From the NCBI GenBank assembly GCA_028287205.1, contig JAQBQC010000283.1, positions 1 to 5,535 on the forward strand: a stretch of 5,535 bases of DNA. Reading direction: 5' to 3'. The notes under the pieces are model-generated. The model worked only from the letters and a program-made list of their open reading frames with translations. It was not told where the DNA came from and did no database searches. The position numbers and the translations under genes are program-made. This document shows, piece by piece, positions 1-5,535 of this stretch. Origin of the DNA: Gemmatimonadota bacterium. Its GTDB lineage: Bacteria > Gemmatimonadota > Gemmatimonadetes > Gemmatimonadales > Gemmatimonadaceae. Each line of letters begins with the position of its first letter. The stretch's first letter is position 1.

Positions 1-33
1 CGCTGAGGGCGATCGCTTCCCTGACTCATCCTG

Positions 34-47
34 CCGGCGATCGCCGG
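34..47. repeat. Perfect 14-bp GC-rich palindrome upstream of the first tube gene
   Basis: CCGGCGATCGCCGG reads the same on both strands. With G-U wobbles and one more G-C pair the symmetry extends to 31-50, so the RNA could fold as an 8-bp stem with a GAUC loop. No T-run follows, so it is a poor intrinsic terminator. It may be an operator, the end of the upstream transcript, or chance in GC-rich DNA. An octamer from its centre, GCGATCGC, also occurs at 9-16. Confidence 0.4.
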
Positions 48-70
48 TGGCTCATCACGAACCCAATCAC

Positions 71-75
71 AAGGA
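71..75 (+). promoter_or_regulatory. Shine-Dalgarno site of the first tube gene
   Basis: AAGGA lies six bases before the ATG at 82 and fixes that start. It is the only clear Shine-Dalgarno match at any gene start in the window. This agrees with the tube protein being the most heavily made product and the later genes relying on translational coupling. Confidence 0.7.
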
Positions 76-81
76 ACGGCA

Positions 82-576
82 ATGCCTCCTCGTACTTACG
101 GTGCCTGTCGCATTGAGGCAGGGAAGATCGACCTGTGGCCCAACGAAGCGCGCGTGCGCATCATGGCTCCGCGTGACGCGGCGACCGGTCAGGCCACCGG
201 GCGCCACCAGATCCAGGGCATCAGCGCGTGGGTCAACGCGAGCGATGAGTCGCGGATCACACAGGAAGTGCTGATGGAGATCTGGAAGTCGATGTTCGCG
301 AATCAGATGCTGCCGAAGGTCTCGATCACCTGGTACACCAACGAGGCGAAGGGCGCAAACGTCCTGGCGAATCTCGAGTTTCAGGGGAGCCTCACGGGCT
401 ACGAGTTCTTCAACCCCGGCAATCCGGACTCGGACATCACCGATGGTCCGGCGAAGGGTGGCATGTCGATCATCGATCATCGCCCGGATGCCATGATGAT
501 GTCGAACATCCTCGTGATACAGTTTGCCGCCACGACGACCGACACGGGATACGGCTCGCTGAGGATGAGCAAGTGA
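82..576 (+). CDS. Hcp/TssD-like inner tube protein, first paralog
   Basis: A 164-residue protein of the size and beta-rich pattern expected of Hcp/TssD, whose hexameric rings stack to form the inner tube propelled by a contractile sheath. No signal peptide or membrane segment is visible, which fits a cytoplasmic assembly part. The most Hcp-like stretch is residues 79-112: alternating hydrophobic strands (KVSITWYTNE) followed by a strand ending in GSLTGYEFFNP. A short C-terminal strand segment follows (about 141-164, SNILVIQFAATTT and then GYGSLRMSK). The ATG at 82 is chosen because AAGGA precedes it at ideal spacing. A second, diverged copy follows after a 67-base gap holding a hairpin. Family placement rests on pattern, neighbours and the VgrG downstream, not on a strict motif. 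A phage-type or eCIS tube protein is the main alternative. Confidence 0.75.
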   Translation: MPPRTYGACRIEAGKIDLWPNEARVRIMAPRDAATGQATGRHQIQGISAWVNASDESRITQEVLMEIWKSMFANQMLPKVSITWYTNEAKGANVLANLEFQGSLTGYEFFNPGNPDSDITDGPAKGGMSIIDHRPDAMMMSNILVIQFAATTTDTGYGSLRMSK

Positions 577-582
577 GATCGC

Positions 583-615
583 TGCGCGGTGCGGCCACGA
601 CTGTCGCACCGCGCA
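583..615 (+). promoter_or_regulatory. Strong RNA hairpin between the two tube genes
   Basis: TGCGCGGTGCG at 583-593 pairs perfectly with CGCACCGCGCA at 605-615. One G-U and one C-G pair extend the stem to 13 bp, leaving a 7-base loop (596-602). It begins seven bases after the stop of the first tube gene and ends 28 bases before the next start. No U-run follows, so it is not a classic intrinsic terminator. More likely roles are protecting the 3' end of the tube mRNA, partial attenuation, or an RNA processing boundary that leaves the first tube gene more abundant than the baseplate genes. The pairing is seen directly; the role is inferred. Confidence 0.65.
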
Positions 616-643
616 CCTGCTCGTTCCCGCACTCGACGAACCG

Positions 644-1147
644 ATGACAGGCCTCCCGGGCTCCGCACGCTTCGGCACGATTTTCTTCAGCATCGAGGAT
701 GGCGGCATCTCCTTCGAGGTCGAGGACGCGCGCGTCGAGATTTCGCGCGATGTGAATTCGGTGGGGCGCCGCACCGGGTCGTCGCTCGATGTGCGCGTGC
801 ACATCATCATCGATCTGCAATCGCTTGGCGCCGGAAGCAACGTCACGCCCAAGCTGTTCAACATCTCCATTCAGGCAAACGACGTCGTTCAGAAGTTCAA
901 GCTGGAGTGGCGCAATCCGGTCAGTGGCGACATCAGCAATCTTGGCTCGCTGGCGCGCGAGCTCTCGTTCTCCGGCTGGATCTCGGGCTTCGAGCTGTAC
1001 AGACCCGAGATCACCGGGTCGACTGCCTTCGGGACCACGGAAGCCTCCGCGAACACACGCCTCGGGCGCGCCGACCAGCTGCTCCACTGCACCTTTGCCG
1101 TCGTCACGGACGACGACAACATCGGCAATCTCACGCTCACCGAGTGA
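644..1147 (+). CDS. Hcp/TssD-like tube protein, second divergent paralog
   Basis: A 167-residue protein resembling the first tube protein in size and strand order. The clearest correspondence is its residues 84-121: KFKLEW aligns with VSITWY of the first copy, and LSFSGWISGFELYRP with LEFQGSLTGYEFFNP. The C-termini also match in outline (LLHCTFAVVTDDDNIGNLTL against ILVIQFAATTTDTGYGSLRM). Identity elsewhere is low, so this is an old duplication rather than a recent copy. ATG 644 is the first ATG in frame after the hairpin; its Shine-Dalgarno is weak. The stop overlaps the next start by four bases (GTGA). Being tied to the baseplate genes rather than to the first tube gene suggests a specialised ring, for example a tube initiator or hub adaptor of the kind seen in eCIS and phage tails. 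An ordinary second Hcp is equally possible. Confidence 0.65.
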   Translation: MTGLPGSARFGTIFFSIEDGGISFEVEDARVEISRDVNSVGRRTGSSLDVRVHIIIDLQSLGAGSNVTPKLFNISIQANDVVQKFKLEWRNPVSGDISNLGSLARELSFSGWISGFELYRPEITGSTAFGTTEASANTRLGRADQLLHCTFAVVTDDDNIGNLTLTE

Positions 1148-1533
1148 CGACGCCGTACCCTGTCTCGCGCATGCTCTCGCTGCCGCTCCGCATCACGCCG
1201 GAGGGGCAGCTCGAGCGTACGGATCCGGTGACGTCGCTGCTGGGCATGATGCAGGCGATGGCGGCAACCTCCCGGCAGGCGTGGCCGCATGCGCCGTGGT
1301 TCGGGCTGCAGGAGCTCTTCGCGGATGCGAGCCCCGATGTGCAGGAGCATCCGCGTCTCGTTGCCGCACTCAACGTAGGGTTCGCGGGGCTCGGCGTGGA
1401 CTGGGCGCGCGTGTCGTCGGTGCGTCGTCCACACACCCGGGTGCAGGGCGAGCGGAACTTCGACATCACGCTGATGGTCGATGGCAAGCCGGCGTACGGT
1501 AGCGTGGCGGCGACGTCGCCGGTCGCCGGTTAG
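1144..1533 (+). CDS. gp25/TssE-like baseplate wedge protein
   Basis: A 129-residue protein, the usual size for the gp25/TssE family, which sits in the baseplate wedge and starts sheath assembly. Residues 12-27 (SLPLRITPEGQLERTD) and the segment ATSRQAWPHAPWFGLQELF at 41-59 resemble the gp25 fold's opening strand and its Arg/aromatic-Gly-Leu stretch. The C-terminal RNFDITLMVDG (104-114) looks like the last beta-hairpin. The familiar Glu-Asn/TRxGxR signature of proteobacterial TssE is not evident, so this is a divergent member recognised partly by its place beside VgrG and the TssF-like gene. GTG 1144 is preferred because it overlaps the preceding stop as GTGA; ATG 1171 would give 120 residues and cannot be excluded. 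Neither start has a Shine-Dalgarno. The stop lies six bases before vgrG. Confidence 0.6.
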   Translation: MTTPYPVSRMLSLPLRITPEGQLERTDPVTSLLGMMQAMAATSRQAWPHAPWFGLQELFADASPDVQEHPRLVAALNVGFAGLGVDWARVSSVRRPHTRVQGERNFDITLMVDGKPAYGSVAATSPVAG

Positions 1534-1539
1534 CGCAGC

Positions 1540-3429
1540 ATGGCAATTCGCATCGAAGTGAAAGTCGGCGCCCTCACGCTGCGAGATCGTGAGGTCGAGC
1601 ATCTCGAGATCGCGCAGGCGCTCGGCGACCACCACCGGCTCTCCCTCACCTTTCATCGCGATCCGAGCAAGCCGCTGCGGCTGTCGGACTTCGTGATCCC
1701 GCCGGTGACGGTGACGCTGACGGATGATGTCACGAAGAAGACGGTGAAGGCGTTCGTGGGCGTCGGTGCCTCGTGCGAGGAACAGCACCAGCTGCGCGGC
1801 GGCTCGATCTTCGTGCTCACCGCACTCTCGGACTCCGCCAAATTCAGCGCGCGCCATCACAAGGGGAATCTGCCCGCCGGCGTGCTGAGCGACATCGCCG
1901 CGAGATTCGAGGTGACCATCGGGGCCGCTCCGCCGTTTCAGCGTGTGGCCGACTATCGGCAGGGCGGCGAGACCGACTTCGAATTTTTGCGGCGGCTCGC
2001 CGACGACCATCAGTGCTTCGTGCGGCCGCTCGAGAAGAGCCTCGAGATCCGGCACGGCTTCGACGACAAGCGACACGATCTCACCTGGGGCAAGAACCTA
2101 CAGGCGATGACGTCGCGCATCGTGCCGAAGAACAATCGTCACAAGGGCGCCTACTACGAGTTTCAGCGAAAGGCCGAGGTCTCGCTCAACGACCGGACGC
2201 AGGATGCCGCGGCATCCGGCGCAACGAATCTCACCGACGCCGTCAAGCAGCAGGGGCCCAAGCTCCAGTTCGGCGGCATCGTCAACATCTATGAGACCAT
2301 CTCGCGCTCGAGCACACTCGCCGAGTTTCGCGACGCGATGCAGCGCGAGGCAGAGCGCGCGAGCGGATCGTCGGTGACGGTGGAGGGGAGCTCCACGAAC
2401 ATCGAGCTCCTCATCGGCGACACCGTCGACATTCGTCAGGGCACCAATTTCAAGCTCGACAATCCGCCCGGCACGCTCGGTCTCGTGCGCGTGACGCATC
2501 TGTTCGACGGCAACCAGTATACGAACACGTTCACCGCGACGCCGTGGGTCAACTTCTCCAACGCGGTGCAGCCCGCGCGGGAGCTTCTCTTCGGGCTCAC
2601 CACCGGCGAAGTGATCGACAACGTCGACCCACTGAACCTCGGGCGCATCAAGGTGCGGCTCAAGGATGGTGCGCAGGCGAGGCCGGAGCTCGAGCTCTTT
2701 GCCCGGTACATCACGCCGTTCGCCGGCAACGGGCGCGGCATCGCGTTTCTTCCCGAAGTGGGCGATGAGGTCATCGTCGGATTCGAGGAGGGCGATCCCG
2801 AGCATCCGTACATCATCGGCAGCGTGTGGAACGGCCGCGATGTGAGCCCCGGCCCGACCCCCAAGCGCATCGTCACGAAGAGCGGCAACGCGATCGTGAT
2901 GGACGATGCAGGATCGATCGAGATTCATTCGCCGGGCGGTACGTGCCTCGTGCAGCTCAGCAATGGCGTGGACGGCGCACCGCGCATCACCATTCATTCC
3001 GACGGCGATCTCTTTCTGGAGGCCGCCGATCGCCTGCAGCTCAAGTGCAAGAATCTCGTCGAGCTAGTCGGCAAGGATGCGACGCGCATCGTGAAGGGTG
3101 ATGAGCAGATATCCGTCGAGGGCGTTCGCTTTACGCAGGTGACCGGCGAGGATGTGCATCAATCCGACAAGCGCATCGCGATGCTCGTCGGAAGCACCAC
3201 GACCGAGATGACGCCGATCGCCATCGTGTCGCAGAGCAATCAGGTGGTGTCGATCGCGAAGGCGCAGAATGTCGTGCAGGGATTGTTCGTGCTGCTCAAT
3301 CCACCCGGCCTGGTCATGCCTCCCACGCAGGGCGGAATCTTCGTGGAGCCTGAGCCAAAGGATGGTGTGGCCACGGGACGCGAGAATCCGAAGCCCACGG
3401 ATATTTTCAGGGTGACGCGTGAAGAGTGA
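1540..3429 (+). CDS. vgrG: VgrG spike protein of a contractile injection system
   Basis: A 629-residue VgrG, which trimerises into the spike at the tip of the tube and punctures the target membrane. Residues 1-345 are the gp27-like (phage GPD) hub, with the family hallmark ETDFEFLRRLADDHQCF near 144-160. Residues about 350-432 are the gp5 OB-fold: a start resembling NLGRIKVRL (366-374), then GIAFLPEVGDEVIVGFEEGD (400-419) and PYIIGSVWNG, all typical of VgrG. Residues about 440-585 form the repetitive Val/Ile/Gly-rich beta-prism needle. The last 44 residues are proline-rich and show no effector or PAAR domain. No separate PAAR gene follows in the window. The ATG at 1540 gives the expected N-terminus and follows the preceding stop by six bases; the TssF-like gene starts three bases after the stop. 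This is the most secure call in the window. Confidence 0.93.
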   Translation: MAIRIEVKVGALTLRDREVEHLEIAQALGDHHRLSLTFHRDPSKPLRLSDFVIPPVTVTLTDDVTKKTVKAFVGVGASCEEQHQLRGGSIFVLTALSDSAKFSARHHKGNLPAGVLSDIAARFEVTIGAAPPFQRVADYRQGGETDFEFLRRLADDHQCFVRPLEKSLEIRHGFDDKRHDLTWGKNLQAMTSRIVPKNNRHKGAYYEFQRKAEVSLNDRTQDAAASGATNLTDAVKQQGPKLQFGGIVNIYETISRSSTLAEFRDAMQREAERASGSSVTVEGSSTNIELLIGDTVDIRQGTNFKLDNPPGTLGLVRVTHLFDGNQYTNTFTATPWVNFSNAVQPARELLFGLTTGEVIDNVDPLNLGRIKVRLKDGAQARPELELFARYITPFAGNGRGIAFLPEVGDEVIVGFEEGDPEHPYIIGSVWNGRDVSPGPTPKRIVTKSGNAIVMDDAGSIEIHSPGGTCLVQLSNGVDGAPRITIHSDGDLFLEAADRLQLKCKNLVELVGKDATRIVKGDEQISVEGVRFTQVTGEDVHQSDKRIAMLVGSTTTEMTPIAIVSQSNQVVSIAKAQNVVQGLFVLLNPPGLVMPPTQGGIFVEPEPKDGVATGRENPKPTDIFRVTREE

Positions 3430-3432
3430 TGC

Positions 3433-5205
3433 ATGACGACAGGCCAGCGAGGTAGCGCGGGAGGCCGTGCTCCCGGCACCGGCGTGCTGGGCGGCTCCGC
3501 GCGCTCGGCGGCTGATCTCGCGGCGGAAATGCGCCGGGAGTTCGAGTCTGCAGTCGCGACGCGCTTCGGTACGCAGCCACAGCCCGATCCCGTGCTCGGC
3601 GCGCTCTTCCAGGCATTCGCCGTGCAGCTCGAGCGCATCTATCAGGAATCGGAATACGTCTTTCCGGTGGCAGTGCTCGACGATCTACTCAATGGGCTCG
3701 CGCTGCCGGCGCGTCTCGCGCATCCTGCGCAGACGGTGGTGTCGTTCACGAACATCGATCAGCGCGAGCGGCTCGCGCTCGACACGGAGCTGATCGGGAA
3801 CGCGCCGAGCGGCGAGCAGATCCGCTTCACGATCGACGAGTCGATCGAGATCTCGTCGGCGTCGCTCGCATTCGCCGGCGTGTTCGAGAACGGCAAGCTG
3901 CACTCCGTGGCGGGCGCGCGTGTCGGCTCGGCCCCAATTCTGCCCGGAAGCACTCCGCTCGCCATGCGCGGCGCGCCGCCCACGCTGCTGTTCGCGTTCG
4001 ACAGCGATGCGGCGCATCTGAGCGGGCTCGGGCTCTTTCTCGATGTCGCGAGCGTCGAAAGCTCCTTGATCGAGGCCGTGTCACGCAGTCCGTGGCAGAT
4101 ACTCTCCGCGAATGGCGCCGTTTCCGAGCTCGGCACGTTGCGCGCGAAACGGGGGCGCGGCGGAGTCACGACGCTCGTCTGGAACGACACGCCGCGCGAG
4201 GAGGACGATCTCCTCGCGGCGACGGGCGCCGCGGCGGACGAAGCCGCCGACGTCGCGAGCGCGTTCGAGCTGTCCGCAGGGAGCTACGGCAAGCAATGCG
4301 TCGTCTTTCCGCCGGTCGCGCCCGAGCGCCGCACACGAACGTCCCCGCCGTCGCGATTTGCGGACGCACTCTCGGTGCTGTTGCCGGAGAAGTCGCAGGA
4401 CGCGCTCGACCGTCCACTCATCTGGGTGCAGGTGCCGCTTCCGGCAGGGCTCACTCGTGTCGCGGATGAGCTGCAGCGTGTCGCATTGCACGCGGTGACG
4501 GCGAGCAATGTCGAGATCTACAACGAACGCATTCAGTTCGATCGCATGGGCAGCGCGGTGACGCTGCGCCCGGAAGGCCGCAGCGATCAGTACCTCCTCG
4601 GACTGCTGAGCGTGAGCGGTGAGAAGGGAGACGCGTACGTGAACGACTCGTCGATCGCGGCGCCGGCAGAGGCTGGGCGCTTTCGCTTTCGCAGCGGACA
4701 GCTCGAGTGCCGGCCGCATCGCCAGCCGACGGGACGGTTCGACGGCTACGCGATGGCGCGCTTCCTGTTCTGCGACGGCGCGCGCGCGAACGGGATCGAG
4801 GTGGGCTCGTTGAAGCGCATCGCGTCGCCGATCTCGAACGTCACCGCACGAGTCGCGAACCTCGCGGTCTCACGCGGGGGAAGCGCGCCGCCTCCGTACG
4901 CGGATGCGCGCGTGCGCTTCGCCGAGCTGCTTCGCACGCGCGATCGCGTCGTGACGATCGATGATGTGGAGATCACCGCACGCGCGTTCGAGCCCCGCAT
5001 CAAGGGAGTGGACGTGTCGACCGCGTCCGAGCTCGGCCCGCACGGGGTGCGGCAGGTGGACGTCGTCGACGTGCGCGTGGCTCCAGGAGATTTCGCCGAT
5101 CCGGATTCGGAGCTGCCGCGGCTTGGCTCGCTGCTCCAGATGCATCTGCAGCAACGCGCCATCATGGGGCGCGGCGTGCGCGTGACGGTGCTGAGCTATG
5201 CCTGA
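3433..5205 (+). CDS. TssF-like baseplate protein with baseplate-J-type C-terminus
   Basis: A 590-residue protein, matching the length of TssF, which forms baseplate wedges with TssG around the VgrG hub. After a Gly-rich, probably flexible start (residues 1-25) comes a TssF-like region at about 50-135: DPVLGALFQAFAVQLERIY, then FP...LDDLL, PARLAHPAQTVVSF, and a strand ending IRFTIDESIEI. The middle carries TASNVEIYNERIQFDRM (356-372), corresponding to the conserved strand and N-E/NR region of TssF. Residues 495-527 (RFAELLRTRDRVVTIDDVEI followed by RAFEPRIKGVDV) match the 'R-RT/K-RAVT-x-x-DYE' segment of baseplate J/gp6 and of TssF in T6SS subtype iii. ATG 3433, three bases after vgrG, is preferred and has a weak GAAGAG upstream; GTG 3484 or ATG 3529 would merely trim the Gly-rich stretch. 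The stop overlaps the next gene by eight bases. Confidence 0.8.
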   Translation: MTTGQRGSAGGRAPGTGVLGGSARSAADLAAEMRREFESAVATRFGTQPQPDPVLGALFQAFAVQLERIYQESEYVFPVAVLDDLLNGLALPARLAHPAQTVVSFTNIDQRERLALDTELIGNAPSGEQIRFTIDESIEISSASLAFAGVFENGKLHSVAGARVGSAPILPGSTPLAMRGAPPTLLFAFDSDAAHLSGLGLFLDVASVESSLIEAVSRSPWQILSANGAVSELGTLRAKRGRGGVTTLVWNDTPREEDDLLAATGAAADEAADVASAFELSAGSYGKQCVVFPPVAPERRTRTSPPSRFADALSVLLPEKSQDALDRPLIWVQVPLPAGLTRVADELQRVALHAVTASNVEIYNERIQFDRMGSAVTLRPEGRSDQYLLGLLSVSGEKGDAYVNDSSIAAPAEAGRFRFRSGQLECRPHRQPTGRFDGYAMARFLFCDGARANGIEVGSLKRIASPISNVTARVANLAVSRGGSAPPPYADARVRFAELLRTRDRVVTIDDVEITARAFEPRIKGVDVSTASELGPHGVRQVDVVDVRVAPGDFADPDSELPRLGSLLQMHLQQRAIMGRGVRVTVLSYA

Positions 5206-5535
5206 GCGCGAAACGGCGGCTGCACTCGCAATGCCCGATCTCGTGCGCGCGGGACGCCTCGCGCGGCAGAGCATCGACTCCGCGCTCACGACGCTGCACG
5301 CGCTCGGCGTCGACGACGCGCGGGTGGTGATCGAGAGCGTGGGCCGCGGATGGGAGGCGGGAACGATCGTCGAGCAGGCGCCCGCGCCGGGCGTGCCGCT
5401 CACCGCTCGCACGCGCGTCGTGCTCAAGGTGGCGGGGCCGAGCGCGATCGACTCGCTGCCGTTCGCCATGCGCGATGAGGACGAATACGAGTTCCGGTCC
5501 GATCGCTTCTTCGCGCTCTTCGACAGCCCGCTCGC
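5198..5535 (+). CDS. PASTA-like domain protein in the TssG position (3' end cut off)
   Basis: Only the first 113 residues are present; the reading frame is open to the window edge. Residues 12-79 resemble a PASTA domain, a small fold known from bacterial Ser/Thr kinases and penicillin-binding proteins: MPDLVRAG.., a helix with SIDSALTTLHALGV, then TIVEQAPAPGVPLTARTRVV ending in a strand LKVAG. The EQxPAPG turn is its most telling part. Residues 83-113 (DSLPFAMRDEDEYEFRSDRF and on) start a second region of unknown identity, perhaps the beginning of a TssG-like domain. No signal peptide or membrane helix is seen, so a peptidoglycan-binding role outside the cell is not implied. ATG 5198 overlaps the TssF-like stop by eight bases; Met12 (5231) is an alternative start that would still keep the PASTA-like domain. 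The TssG reading rests on gene order alone. Confidence 0.6.
   Translation, partial: MPERETAAALAMPDLVRAGRLARQSIDSALTTLHALGVDDARVVIESVGRGWEAGTIVEQAPAPGVPLTARTRVVLKVAGPSAIDSLPFAMRDEDEYEFRSDRFFALFDSPL

Noticed and set aside
1..6. Possible end of an upstream gene (CGC TGA)
   Set aside because: Two codons are too few to support a gene call.
583..615. The inter-tube hairpin as an intrinsic terminator
   Set aside because: The following bases are mixed C/G/T without a U-run, and the downstream genes need read-through unless an unseen promoter exists.
67..870. Long minus-strand open frame opposite the two tube genes
   Set aside because: It is a high-GC shadow: Arg/Ser/Ala-rich composition, no recognisable domain, and it overlaps two better-supported plus-strand genes.
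589..1143. Upstream in-frame extension of the gp25-like gene
   Set aside because: The frame stays open far upstream, but that part is Arg/His-rich nonsense lying over the second tube gene. The GTG at 1144 gives a protein of family length.
1980..1990. Run of five Ts in vgrG as a slippage site
   Set aside because: It lies in the conserved DFEFL motif with the frame intact on both sides and no alternative product.
889..2076. 395-codon minus-strand open frame spanning three plus-strand genes
   Set aside because: The Arg/His-rich translation has no domain pattern and crosses three gene boundaries on the other strand; this is expected in GC-rich DNA with few stops.
4789..4799. Short alternating GC run (GCGCGCGCG) in the TssF-like gene
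   Set aside because: It encodes ordinary Ala-Arg codons in frame and is expected at this GC content.

Overview
The window is a compact single-strand block of six plus-strand genes that together look like the tube, spike and baseplate section of a contractile injection system (type VI secretion or a close relative). The DNA is GC-rich, with mostly G/C third codon positions, frequent short overlaps between genes and one GTG start. That fits a high-GC bacterium such as Gemmatimonadota, Acidobacteriota or Myxococcota, but nothing here decides the phylum. No tRNA, rRNA, insertion sequence, CRISPR array or sign of recent transfer was seen.

Layout: positions 1-81 are a short leader with a GC-rich palindrome (34-47) and the only clear Shine-Dalgarno sequence (71-75). 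Next come a first Hcp/TssD-like tube protein (82-576), a 67-base gap filled by a strong RNA hairpin, a second divergent tube-like protein (644-1147), a gp25/TssE-like baseplate wedge protein (1144-1533), a VgrG spike (1540-3429), a TssF-like baseplate protein with a baseplate-J-type C-terminus (3433-5205), and the start of a gene that opens with a PASTA-like domain in the place where TssG would be expected (5198 to the window edge). After the hairpin, gene junctions run from an 8-base overlap to a 6-base gap, so the last five genes are probably translated as one coupled unit.

Inferred working: Hcp rings stack into the inner tube, VgrG forms the trimeric spike under the tube, and the gp25-, TssF- and presumably TssG-like proteins build the wedges around the spike from which sheath and tube polymerise. 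The second tube-like protein, encoded beside the baseplate genes, may be a specialised or hub-proximal ring. The hairpin between the two tube genes could let the first be expressed in excess of the baseplate. Sheath (TssB/C), ClpV, TssK, PAAR and the membrane complex (TssJ/L/M) are not in the window, so the subtype (canonical, Bacteroidota-like iii, Amoebophilus-like iv, or an extracellular system) cannot be settled. The gene order and the PASTA-like domain argue against a standard proteobacterial cluster.
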